From contig MNYA01000238.1 of assembly GCA_001872985.1 (NCBI GenBank), positions 1-15,975 on the forward strand: a DNA stretch of 15,975 nucleotides, read 5' to 3'. Below the pieces are notes generated by a model. That model made no database searches and was not told the DNA's origin. It saw only the letters and a list, made by a program, of their open reading frames with translations. The position numbers and the translations under genes were made by a program. This DNA comes from a bacterium CG2_30_54_10. Its GTDB lineage: Bacteria > Muiribacteriota > Ozemobacteria > Ozemobacterales > Ozemobacteraceae. Numbering within the stretch: the stretch's first letter is position 1; each line of letters opens with the position of its first letter. Positions 8,657 through 15,912 of the stretch are shown here, piece after piece.

Positions 8657-8791
8657 GTAACTTCTCAATAAAGGGGGACACGCGCCCCCCTTCGCCTCGC
8701 GAAGTAAATTCGCGAGGCTCATCTCCCGCGGTCGGGTGCTTTGCGCCCTCCAGTCTGCCTTCATTCTTCCCCCGAATTATTGAGCTGATAC
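8657..8791 (-). mobile_element. 135-bp MITE-like element inserted at the TPR start codon
   Basis: The ends GTAACTTCTCAATAA (8657-8671) and, read from the other side, GTATCAGCTCAATAA (complement of 8777-8791) agree at 12 of 15 positions. A perfect 8-bp target duplication CATTATGA flanks it (8649-8656 and 8792-8799). It is the reverse complement of the copies at 275-409 and 15778-15912 and has the same 135-bp length. In this orientation the GC-rich hairpin near 8672-8690 is not followed by a T-run on the + strand, so sense transcripts of the TPR gene should pass. The GCCTCGCGA/TCGCGAGGC hairpin is intact. Confidence 0.9.
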
Positions 8792-8795
8792 CATT

Positions 8796-10217
8796 ATGAG
8801 TTCCAGGGAAGCAGAAGAACATTTCGATCGCGGAATCCACTATTTCCGTGGAGGTTTCTTTCCTGCCGCGCTTGCGGAGTTTCGGATGGTTCAAAACCTT
8901 GATCCGAATTTCTCCAATATCGCGTTCATCCTTGAAGCCGCGCTGAAAAAGGCCGAGGAGGTAGCTGGGAAACTTGAAGCTTTCATCGAGGAAGAATTCG
9001 ATCAGCAGGTGATCGAACTCTCCCAGGAGCTCAAGTATGACGGAACCCGGGGTTTCGCCCAGGAAATGGAACACCTGCTTCGCCAGGGCCTTCCTGAAGC
9101 CGCCCTCGAAAAACTTCGCCAGGCTGATGCGATCGTTCCTGAATCCAAACCGCTTCTTCTCCTGGCGGCAAGCATTCAGCGCCGCTTAGGACGCTTCGGG
9201 GAGGCCGAGCAGACACTGCTGCGTGCCAGGGCTCTTTACCCGCGAGACCCCGAGGTTTTGAACAACCTTGGGAATGTCTACCTTGCTCGTAATCTGTTCC
9301 CCCTCGCCGAGGAACAGTTCAAGGAAGCCCGTGCCATAGATCCTGAAAACGAGCACATTCTCAATAATCTCGGGGCTCTGAAAATGCAGAGCTACAATCT
9401 CGATGACGCTCAGGAGCTCTTCCAGGATGCCGTAAAACGGAATCCAAAATCCCGGGTTGCCCTTCGGAATCTTGAGAACGTCAAAGCCCGAATTCAGCTA
9501 CTCGACGAGGAAATCACCCGTTTCCGCAAGGAATTTTATGCCCATCCAACTTTCCTTGACATCGGATTGGCGCTCGGGAAAGCCCTCCTCTTCCGGGGCT
9601 TCCACCACGAAGCCCGAAGCCTCCTGACCGAGGTTCTCGATAAGAGCCCGAACCTCATCGGAGCCCATTTCTTCATGGGAACCCTTTTCGAATTGGAAGG
9701 TTCGCTCGATAGGTCGATCTTCCACTTTCGCGAAATGGTTGTACGAAAAAAACAGATCGATTGCCCTGAATTCAAGGCCTTCGAGTCGTTTCTAAAGGAA
9801 GACTACCAGGAAGAAGCCCTCAACGAGTTGAAAAAAATCGCGGTTCTCGAACTCGACATGGCTGCCAGCCACATCAATCTCGGAATCCGCTATTTTGAAG
9901 GCGCTCTCTGGAACGAGGCCCTTCGCCACTTCCAAGAGGCGGAGGTGATAAACGCAAAATATCCCGATGCCTACTACTGGATTGCGATGTGCAAACTCCA
10001 ACTAGGAAAGAAGGCTGCCGCGGAAAAAGACCTTCTTGCCGCCATTCAAATCAATCCCCGCTATGCCGATGCACATTTCCAGCTCGGAATGCTGCTTCAA
10101 AAAAAATCGGTGAAAAAAGCCGCTCAACATCTTCAACAAGCCCTTGATCTCGGCATTCGACCAACCTTCGCCGCCTTGGCAAAAAAGATTCTTCCGGCAA
10201 AGGATTCCAAAAAGTGA
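8796..10217 (+). CDS. Tetratricopeptide-repeat protein
   Basis: The 473-residue product is built mostly of TPR helices. Clear units are at about 4-38 (EHFDRGIHYFRGGFFPAALAEF), 117-150, 154-187 (LNNLGNVYLARNLFPLAEEQ), 188-221 (LNNLGALKMQSYNLDDAQEL), and a C-terminal run from about 355 to 465 (INLGIRYFEGALWNEALRHF, YYWIAMCKLQLGKKAAAEKD, FQLGMLLQKK). TPRs are protein-docking scaffolds. No signal peptide, membrane helix or catalytic domain is visible, so it is probably cytoplasmic. The start ATG 8796 lacks a Shine-Dalgarno because a 135-bp element separated it from the original one at 8643. Expression probably depends on coupling through the ATGA overlap with the ORF starting at 8653. It lies upstream of the pilus-type motor gene, but a terminator stands between them. 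Any role in pilus assembly is inference only. Confidence 0.88.
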   Translation: MSSREAEEHFDRGIHYFRGGFFPAALAEFRMVQNLDPNFSNIAFILEAALKKAEEVAGKLEAFIEEEFDQQVIELSQELKYDGTRGFAQEMEHLLRQGLPEAALEKLRQADAIVPESKPLLLLAASIQRRLGRFGEAEQTLLRARALYPRDPEVLNNLGNVYLARNLFPLAEEQFKEARAIDPENEHILNNLGALKMQSYNLDDAQELFQDAVKRNPKSRVALRNLENVKARIQLLDEEITRFRKEFYAHPTFLDIGLALGKALLFRGFHHEARSLLTEVLDKSPNLIGAHFFMGTLFELEGSLDRSIFHFREMVVRKKQIDCPEFKAFESFLKEDYQEEALNELKKIAVLELDMAASHINLGIRYFEGALWNEALRHFQEAEVINAKYPDAYYWIAMCKLQLGKKAAAEKDLLAAIQINPRYADAHFQLGMLLQKKSVKKAAQHLQQALDLGIRPTFAALAKKILPAKDSKK

Positions 10218-10222
10218 TATTG

Positions 10223-10238
10223 TCAGTCAAATGACTGA
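10223..10238. promoter_or_regulatory. Perfect short palindrome after the TPR gene
   Basis: TCAGTCA, AA, TGACTGA form a perfect inverted repeat five bases after the TPR stop codon. It has no T-run and is short for a terminator. It could be an operator-like site or chance. It does not match the CRP or FNR consensus as I know them. Confidence 0.25.
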
Positions 10239-10304
10239 TGTGACTCCGCGTTCACTTCCAGGAAAAATATGAGCGTTGTCTCCTGGGGTGTGACCGTCGC
10301 GCCT

Positions 10305-10352
10305 TTTGGCCGCCTGAAGTGGCGGCGGCTTCCCGCTTCCGCCGCGGAGTTT
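10305..10352. repeat. REP-like palindrome cluster between the TPR and motor genes
   Basis: GCCGCC/GGCGGC and GCGGCGG/CCGCCGC inverted repeats overlap in this GC-rich stretch, directly ahead of the terminator hairpin at 10353-10383. An open frame starting at ATG 10269 crosses the cluster, but its product is low-complexity and its termination codon lies inside the motor gene, so I read the region as non-coding. The 270 bases between the two genes hold palindromes, a terminator and a promoter. Confidence 0.5.
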
Positions 10353-10383
10353 GCTGCGGAGGCTGAAAGCCTCCGCAGCTTTT
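10353..10383 (+). terminator. Intrinsic terminator downstream of the TPR gene
   Basis: An 11-bp perfect stem, GCTGCGGAGGC (10353-10363) with GCCTCCGCAGC (10369-10379), encloses a TGAAA loop and is followed by TTTT (10380-10383). It lies 135 bases after the TPR stop and before the promoter candidate of the motor gene, so the two genes are probably separate transcription units. The T-run is short. Confidence 0.65.
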
Positions 10384-10409
10384 CGAGCAGGTCACTGTGC
10401 CTCCTGCTT

Positions 10410-10436
10410 TTGACCGCTCCTATTCCCTTCTATAAA
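10410..10436 (+). promoter_or_regulatory. Candidate promoter of the motor-kinase gene
   Basis: TTGACC (10410-10415) and TATAAA (10431-10436) are five-of-six matches to the housekeeping hexamers, but the spacer is only 15 bases. Transcription would start near 10443, giving a leader of about 45 bases before ATG 10489. Confidence 0.45.
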
Positions 10437-10488
10437 ACGACCTCAACATGTTTCGAAAGTCGCACCTGTTTGCTGAGGCAACCCCACA

Positions 10489-13400
10489 ATGGATGAAACG
10501 GTTTTTTCCTCTAACTTCCCTGCTTTTCCCGGCAAGGCTGAGGATGTCCAGCGCCTTGGGGTCATTCTTCGAAGCAAGAATATTCTCTCCAAAGACGAAT
10601 GGGAAGCTCTTCGCAAGGATAAACCAAAGCTCGGGGACACGATCCGCGAAGTAGCGCTCCGGGCCTCAACCACCCCCAAACTTTTTGGTGAAATCGAAGC
10701 CACTCTTCTCAACATGCCTTTCGTGGATCTTGACGAAACCCAGATCCCCGCGGAGGTCACGAAGCTGTTGAAGGTCAGTTTGATGGTGGAACACCAGATA
10801 ATCCCCATCAAACTGAATGGCCCGGAGCTTCTCGTCGGGATGGTTTCACCCGCCAATGCCGCGATTCTGACGAGTATACAGGCAGGCGCCCTGACTTTAA
10901 GGGCGGCCAAGGTTCTCCTCGATCAATGGCAGAAGAAGATTAACCGACTGACCGAGACGAAAAAAAATGTCGTTCATGTGAAAAAAGGCCCGCGAAAACG
11001 GCTGGGCGACATTCTGGTCGAATCAAAATACGTCACCGCTGAACAGATGAAGGAAGCCATCGAAGGCGCCAAAAAGGATAAAGTCCGGATGGGGGCCTAC
11101 CTCGTCAAAAAAAGCTTTTTGTCAAACAAGCAGCTTTCGATTGCTCTTTCCAAACAGTTCGATATTCCATTCATCGATCTTGATAAAAGTCTCGTCGACC
11201 CGGTTCTTGCGACCCTTCTTCCGAAGAAACTCTGTTACGATCAGATCCTTTGCCCGGTAAAAAGGGAAGAAGGAAAACTCGTTTTGGCAATGACCGATCC
11301 TACAGATATCATCACGATCGACCACGTCGAGATGATGACCGGAATGCGGATCTCTGCTGTAGTCAGTTCTGAACTTTCCATCATGGCCGCTCTTGGAAAA
11401 CTTTACGGGGAAAGCATCGATTCATTGGCCGATCAGGTCGGCGGTGCGGCAAAAGCCGATGAGGGCGCCGACGCACTCGGCGATATGAGCGAAAACGATG
11501 CTCCGATCATCAAACTGGTCAACTTGTTTTTTACGGCCGCTATGCAGACCGGCGTTTCAGATATTCACATCGAACCGTTCGAGTCCGAACTCCGAATCCG
11601 CTTCCGAAAAGATGGAATGCTCAAAATGTACATGACTCCGGCTCGCTCCGCGCACGCCGGTGTGGTAAGCCGAATCAAAGTCATGGCCAACCTCGATATC
11701 GCTGAAACCCGGATGCCCCAGGATGGCCGCATAAAGCTGTCCCTCCAGGGCCGTAAGGTTGACATGCGCGTTTCGGTCGTTCCCTGCATCTGGGGAGAGA
11801 AAGTCTGCATCCGCCTTCTCGACCAGGGAAATCTGAAGGTCAATCTCCAAGACCTCGGGTTCGAGCCCCACGTGCTCGAAAGGTTCATTGCCGGCGTAAA
11901 GCAGGCCAACGGAGTCGTTTTGGTTACCGGCCCTACGGGCTCAGGAAAGACGACAACCCTGTATTCATCGCTCTTCCTGCTGAACAATCCCGCGGTCAAT
12001 ATCATGACAGCTGAAGACCCGGTTGAGTACAACCTCATGGGAATCAACCAGGTGCAGTGTCACGCCGACATCGGCCTCGATTTTTCCGCCGCACTCCGTT
12101 CATTCCTTCGCCAGGATCCGAACATCATCATGATCGGGGAAATCCGGGATTTTGAAACGGCAAGTATCGCGATCAAGGCCGCCCTGACCGGACATCTGGT
12201 CATCTCGACGCTTCATACCAACGACGCCCCGGCCACGATCGCCAGACTTTTGAACATGGGTATCGAGCCTTTCAGCGTTTCTTCGTCGGTTCGTGTCATC
12301 GAGGCACAGCGTCTCGTCCGCCGTATTTGCAAATCCTGTTACACTGAGTACAAGCCTAGCCCGGATATCATTCTGAGCCTTGGAATCGATGATGCTTTGC
12401 TGAAAAAGCTTCATGTCGAAAGCATGGATTTGAAAAGCCTCATGTTCGCCAAGGGCACGGGTTGCCCGGAATGCGAGAACACCGGCTACAGGGGGCGCCA
12501 GGGAATCTACGAAGTGCTCAACATGTCCCTTCCAATGCGCCAGTTGATCGAGTCAAAAGCTAACACGGAAGACCTTAGAAAGCTCGCTCTTGAGGAGGGA
12601 ATGCTATCCTTGCGTGAGTCGGCCATTTTCAAGCTTTTGAACAAGAGGACGACTGTCGAAGAAATCCATCGGATGACCCTGGAAGCCGGCGGTGGTAAAT
12701 CTGGCAAAGGCGGCAAAGACAGCAAAGACGGTGAAGACAGCGAAAGCGCCAAAGGCGGCGGCGGGAAAAGCAAATCGGCTCCGGCTTCCCTCGTCAGCGC
12801 GTTTGCATCGGCAGGAATCATCGGAGGCTCTGTTCCGGAGATCGGTGGGCTTACGCACGAAATCGAAGCGTTTCGCCATGTCCTGGAAACCCTCTCAGGC
12901 GGAGGATCCGCGATTCCTTCGATCGGAAGTGAGATCTTGAAGCAGAATCTGACCGATCCGCTGGCGAGCATTCAATCGCAGATCCAGTCTGGGTTATCGG
13001 GCGGTGATATCAGCAAAGCACTTCCAGCCATCCAGGCGCAGAGCCAGAAGATGGAGTTCAACCTCCAAAATCTGGTTCACCATTTCTCCTCGACCACCTT
13101 AAAACCTGTTTCAGGAAACATGAATGAACTGGTCGAATCCGATTTGCTCGGAATGCTCAAGCAGAACGTTATGGTAGCTCGTCTTCTTTCGGGAAGGGCC
13201 GATATTGGCCAAGGGCTTAAGATCTCGAAAAACCTTTCGCGAGATCTTCCCCCGATTCTAGTGGATCGTGGCGCGTTCCGGGTGATGGCCACCAATATCA
13301 TGGTCAACTCGTTGATTGCCATTGCAAAGGGCGGCGAGATCAAGATCATGACTCGACTCAAGCCGAATGCCCGCAACCTGGTCGAGCTGATCGCTTTCGA

Positions 13401-13593
13401 CAATGGTTCCGGAATCCAGACCGATTTGCAATCACGCCTTTTCACCCCTTTCCAGTCTTTCGGAAAAAAGACTCTGGGCCTTGGGTTGGCTGTAGTCAAA
13501 AAGCTGATTACAGCCTGCCGTGGACATGTGGCGGTCAAGAGCACCCCCGGCGCAAATACTCTGGTAACGCTGGAGTTCATTGTTCCGGGTTGA
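10489..13593 (+). CDS. pilB: PilB/GspE-type motor ATPase fused to a histidine kinase module
   Basis: Residues 1 to about 310 hold two MshEN/GspE-N-like regions, the second with RLGDILVESKYVT and RMGAYLVKKSFLS repeats of the type that binds c-di-GMP in MshE. Residues about 330-735 are the assembly ATPase of type IV pili or type II secretion: Walker A GPTGSGKT (481-488), Asp box AEDPVEY, Walker B IIMIGEIRD (546-554), His box TLHTNDA, and the Zn tetracysteine Cys614, Cys617, Cys659, Cys662. A Gly/Lys/Ser/Asp linker (about 734-768) follows. Residues about 781-1034 look like a histidine kinase: H-box GGLTHEIEAF with His790, N-box NIMVNSLIAIAKGG (Asn940), G1 DNGSGI (971-976), F-box LFTPF, and G2 GLGLAVVKK (997-1005). 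Ordinary PilB/GspE end at the first part, about 560-580 residues. ATG 10489 has GAGG ten bases upstream. PilB versus GspE cannot be settled. The next gene starts 57 bases later. Confidence 0.92.
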   Translation: MDETVFSSNFPAFPGKAEDVQRLGVILRSKNILSKDEWEALRKDKPKLGDTIREVALRASTTPKLFGEIEATLLNMPFVDLDETQIPAEVTKLLKVSLMVEHQIIPIKLNGPELLVGMVSPANAAILTSIQAGALTLRAAKVLLDQWQKKINRLTETKKNVVHVKKGPRKRLGDILVESKYVTAEQMKEAIEGAKKDKVRMGAYLVKKSFLSNKQLSIALSKQFDIPFIDLDKSLVDPVLATLLPKKLCYDQILCPVKREEGKLVLAMTDPTDIITIDHVEMMTGMRISAVVSSELSIMAALGKLYGESIDSLADQVGGAAKADEGADALGDMSENDAPIIKLVNLFFTAAMQTGVSDIHIEPFESELRIRFRKDGMLKMYMTPARSAHAGVVSRIKVMANLDIAETRMPQDGRIKLSLQGRKVDMRVSVVPCIWGEKVCIRLLDQGNLKVNLQDLGFEPHVLERFIAGVKQANGVVLVTGPTGSGKTTTLYSSLFLLNNPAVNIMTAEDPVEYNLMGINQVQCHADIGLDFSAALRSFLRQDPNIIMIGEIRDFETASIAIKAALTGHLVISTLHTNDAPATIARLLNMGIEPFSVSSSVRVIEAQRLVRRICKSCYTEYKPSPDIILSLGIDDALLKKLHVESMDLKSLMFAKGTGCPECENTGYRGRQGIYEVLNMSLPMRQLIESKANTEDLRKLALEEGMLSLRESAIFKLLNKRTTVEEIHRMTLEAGGGKSGKGGKDSKDGEDSESAKGGGGKSKSAPASLVSAFASAGIIGGSVPEIGGLTHEIEAFRHVLETLSGGGSAIPSIGSEILKQNLTDPLASIQSQIQSGLSGGDISKALPAIQAQSQKMEFNLQNLVHHFSSTTLKPVSGNMNELVESDLLGMLKQNVMVARLLSGRADIGQGLKISKNLSRDLPPILVDRGAFRVMATNIMVNSLIAIAKGGEIKIMTRLKPNARNLVELIAFDNGSGIQTDLQSRLFTPFQSFGKKTLGLGLAVVKKLITACRGHVAVKSTPGANTLVTLEFIVPG

Positions 13594-13650
13594 CACGGCC
13601 AGCCGGTTTTTTGTGGATTGGCCCGCTTCTACGGGCACATGGAGGGTTCG

Positions 13651-15585
13651 ATGAGAGTGTCAATTTCTTCAGGCGATGTGCTTCCGCTAACCCTGAGGCA
13701 TCGAAGGGTAAACTTGTTTGAGCGCATTACTACGCGTGGTGCATGTGGTCGAAATGAGAGAGTAGTCGCAGGCTTCAGCCTGCGCGGGCTTAAGTCCGCG
13801 ACTACGATGTTTGATGCGCATGAATCGGATTGGGTTGGTAAAATTCAGGCCATAGCGGCCATGATTTTTGCGATTCTGCTTTGGGGGAATGTCTTGATGG
13901 CCCAAAATTTGCCGGAGGAGGAAAATCGCCTGGGTGTTGGTGATGGCGGAACGGCATCCACCCTTCGAAGATCGGAAGATATTCTGACCAAGGTCATGGA
14001 GCTGCTCGACGCAGAAAACCTCGACTGCCTGAACTGCACATGGAAAGCCGCGGTCGCGGTTCAGGGGGGGGACGTGCTTCAGATCGAGGCTCGGGGGGCT
14101 GACCTTCCGCGAATCCGCAATTTCTTTCAAAAATTGAGCGAGAACTGGAATTGGGATCTTCAGTCTTTTACCGCGAAGCCGGCGTTGTCTGATGCTTCCG
14201 AACCCCGGATTCAGTTCTCTTGCGAGTTGAGTTTGCTTCCGGGCCATGGGCAAGAGCCGGCGCACGTCACCCCTATTTTTCAGATTCTCGGTCAGATGCC
14301 ATTTTTCGCAATGTCCGGAAAAACCCCGACAGTTCCCAATCTTTTCGGATGCATTTTCGAACGAGGAAAATCCCCGAGTTTCCAGATCATTGCTCCTGTT
14401 CTTGACCAGCTTCTTCAGGTCGTTTCCAGCGGAAACTTTCCCGGTCGTTCCCGTAGTCTTTCAAAGAGCGTCTATCTTGGAACCGATCTTTTCACGTTAG
14501 ATTTCACCGACCAGTCTGATGGATTGCCCGTTCCAGACATCATCGCGCTTTTCAAGACCGTCGCCGGCGCAGCCGGTTTGCGTGAGATCACGGTTCCGCG
14601 CGGCCCGGAAAAGTCCGCCTTGGTTCAGGCAACGATTGATCTAACGGCCTCCCAATGGATTCCGGTCGGGGAGATTTTTTCTGCCGGCTTTGGTTACGAC
14701 CTTCTGAAAGTGGATGGCAAGGGCGAAACGGCGAACCCCGCCGGGAGCGATCCCTGGACCTGTGTCATTCTTCTTGGAAAGGGCTCGGGGCGGGGCTTTC
14801 CTGGAACCGCTATCGGAACAATCCTTGGAGCGGCATGGCCCGCAGCGCTCAAGCCAGGCCTGCGATTTACCTGGCTTCCGACATCATTCAGGCTTTCAGC
14901 GCAGGTGGGTGGGGAACCGGATGCGGACGTTCTTCGGCGGATTGCCGAACCCATCGGGTTCTCCTACCTGGGGCCGCAAAGTCGCGAAAGCCTTGACGCA
15001 AATGCTATGATAATCGCTTTCTCCCACGGACAGCAGGCCCTCGCTTTGGGAAACCAGCTCACAACGGGAGCCACGAAAAGGGTTGGGGAGATTGTTGATC
15101 ATGCGGTGACTCCGGATGGGCCGAGAATTAGTGTCAAACTTCTATTTTCGGAGATTCCGGCTTTGATCGACCAACTGCGCGAGGAGAGGGCTTGCATTTC
15201 CCAGATGACTCTCGACTGCCATCCTCCCGATCAGCCTGTATTGGCCTATATTCAGACTGAGGGAAACGATGTTCAATCCCGTAGGATCTTTAGGCTGACC
15301 GAGTTACTTGTGAGAGCTCCTTTCCCTTGGGATCGTCCCCTGGAAGATATCGGAAAAGGTTTGATTCTCGATGGGTTCACGATTACCGGGGGCGAGGAGT
15401 TTCAGGTTCGCGGTTCGACTTTGAAAAGCCGGCAGATTTTCTCCGATTTGTTTCAGCTTCTTCCAAAAGTTGCGGGAGTAAATACGCCCTTCTTTCGTGA
15501 GGGGAAATACAGCGACTATCGAGGCGGTCGTCTTATGCGATTTGTCGTCACGGCCAGGTGGAGTGAGCCTGAGAAGCAGGAATAG
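13651..15585 (+). CDS. Membrane-anchored pilus/secretion-type protein with secretin-N0-like and PilN/PilO-like regions
   Basis: The product has 644 residues, with a hydrophobic segment at about 67-83 (AIAAMIFAILLWGNVLMAQN) and a long periplasmic part. Residues about 281-355 (FTLDFTDQSDGLPVPDIIAL to FGYDLLKVDGKG) resemble the secretin/TonB N0 (STN) fold of PilQ and GspD. Three regions have the G-x-x-pattern of PilN/PilO/GspM ferredoxin-like domains: about 142-195, 493-540 and 573-636 (FTITGGEEFQVRGST...VVTARW). No secretin channel domain is present. These are weak, by-eye matches. ATG 13651 is chosen for its GGAGGG four bases upstream, but this adds about 52 residues that include a translated REP palindrome (13762-13805). 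ATG 13807 would give a cleaner signal-anchor start but has no Shine-Dalgarno. It follows the motor-kinase gene by 57 bases, so the two probably form one operon for a pilus or secretion machine. Confidence 0.75.
   Translation: MRVSISSGDVLPLTLRHRRVNLFERITTRGACGRNERVVAGFSLRGLKSATTMFDAHESDWVGKIQAIAAMIFAILLWGNVLMAQNLPEEENRLGVGDGGTASTLRRSEDILTKVMELLDAENLDCLNCTWKAAVAVQGGDVLQIEARGADLPRIRNFFQKLSENWNWDLQSFTAKPALSDASEPRIQFSCELSLLPGHGQEPAHVTPIFQILGQMPFFAMSGKTPTVPNLFGCIFERGKSPSFQIIAPVLDQLLQVVSSGNFPGRSRSLSKSVYLGTDLFTLDFTDQSDGLPVPDIIALFKTVAGAAGLREITVPRGPEKSALVQATIDLTASQWIPVGEIFSAGFGYDLLKVDGKGETANPAGSDPWTCVILLGKGSGRGFPGTAIGTILGAAWPAALKPGLRFTWLPTSFRLSAQVGGEPDADVLRRIAEPIGFSYLGPQSRESLDANAMIIAFSHGQQALALGNQLTTGATKRVGEIVDHAVTPDGPRISVKLLFSEIPALIDQLREERACISQMTLDCHPPDQPVLAYIQTEGNDVQSRRIFRLTELLVRAPFPWDRPLEDIGKGLILDGFTITGGEEFQVRGSTLKSRQIFSDLFQLLPKVAGVNTPFFREGKYSDYRGGRLMRFVVTARWSEPEKQE
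13762..13805. repeat. 44-bp REP-like palindromic repeat inside a coding frame
   Basis: Outer arms GTAGTCGC (13762-13769) and GCGACTAC (13798-13805) are perfect complements. Two inner palindromes, AGGCTTCAGCCT and CGCGGGCTTAAGTCCGCG, make a clover-like fold. The same pattern (paired 'GCAGGCTTCAGCCTGC' and 'GCGGGCTTAAGTCCGC' halves) is, from memory, a widespread REP-type repeat in several bacterial phyla. Here it is open in frame and would encode about VVAGFSLRGLKSATT near the N-terminus of the preceding entry's protein. Confidence 0.8.
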
Positions 15586-15777
15586 GTAGAAGTTTCCAGG
15601 GAAGGCGATCGCCAAGGGAGACCGCAGATGAACGCAGATTTGGAAAGAAAAGAATTAAATGCAAAACAAATCATGAGGGGAGAACAACCGCCCATTGAGG
15701 GCGGGCCTTTTGGCGGTTTGACGACTTTCGGGCCCGCCTTTTGGCAGTGAGATGAAGAGGCTTTTGGACCGTTTTTG

Positions 15778-15912
15778 GTATCATCTCAATAAGTCGGGGG
15801 AAGAGTGAAGGCAGACCGGAGGGCGCAAAGCGCCCGACCGCGGGGGATGAGCCTCGCGAATTCACTTCGCGAGGCGAAGGGGGGCGCGTGCCCCCCTTTT
15901 TTGAGAAGTTAC
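15778..15912 (+). mobile_element. 135-bp MITE-like element, best preserved copy
   Basis: Left end GTATCATCTCAATAA and right end, read inward, GTAACTTCTCAAAAA form the terminal inverted repeats. Inside are three perfect hairpins: GGGCGC/GCGCCC (15821-15835), GCCTCGCGA/TCGCGAGGC (15851-15875) and a terminator (15879-15902). Length is 135 bp, as in the copies at 275-409 and 8657-8791. The 8-bp borders CGTTTTTG and CTACAACT differ, so no target duplication remains. It lies about 190 bases after the pilus-type gene. Beyond it, 15913-15975 shows no gene. Confidence 0.85.
15879..15902 (+). terminator. Intrinsic terminator inside the 135-bp element
   Basis: GGGGGGC (15879-15885) pairs perfectly with GCCCCCC (15890-15896) around a GCGT loop, followed by six T (15897-15902). 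It is correctly oriented to end the transcript of the motor-kinase and pilus-type genes. Confidence 0.8.

Noticed and set aside
10269..10496. 75-codon ORF with AGGAAAAAT before ATG
   Set aside because: It runs through palindromes and a terminator hairpin, has low-complexity product and ends inside the motor gene in another frame.
15628..15750. 40-codon ORF behind AAGGGAG (product MNADLERKELNAKQIMRGEQ...)
   Set aside because: It starts within CCGCAGATGAACGCAGATT, which resembles a common dispersed non-coding repeat, and its second half is built of repeated GCCTTTTGGC-type palindromes. No family is recognisable, so a real gene is unlikely.
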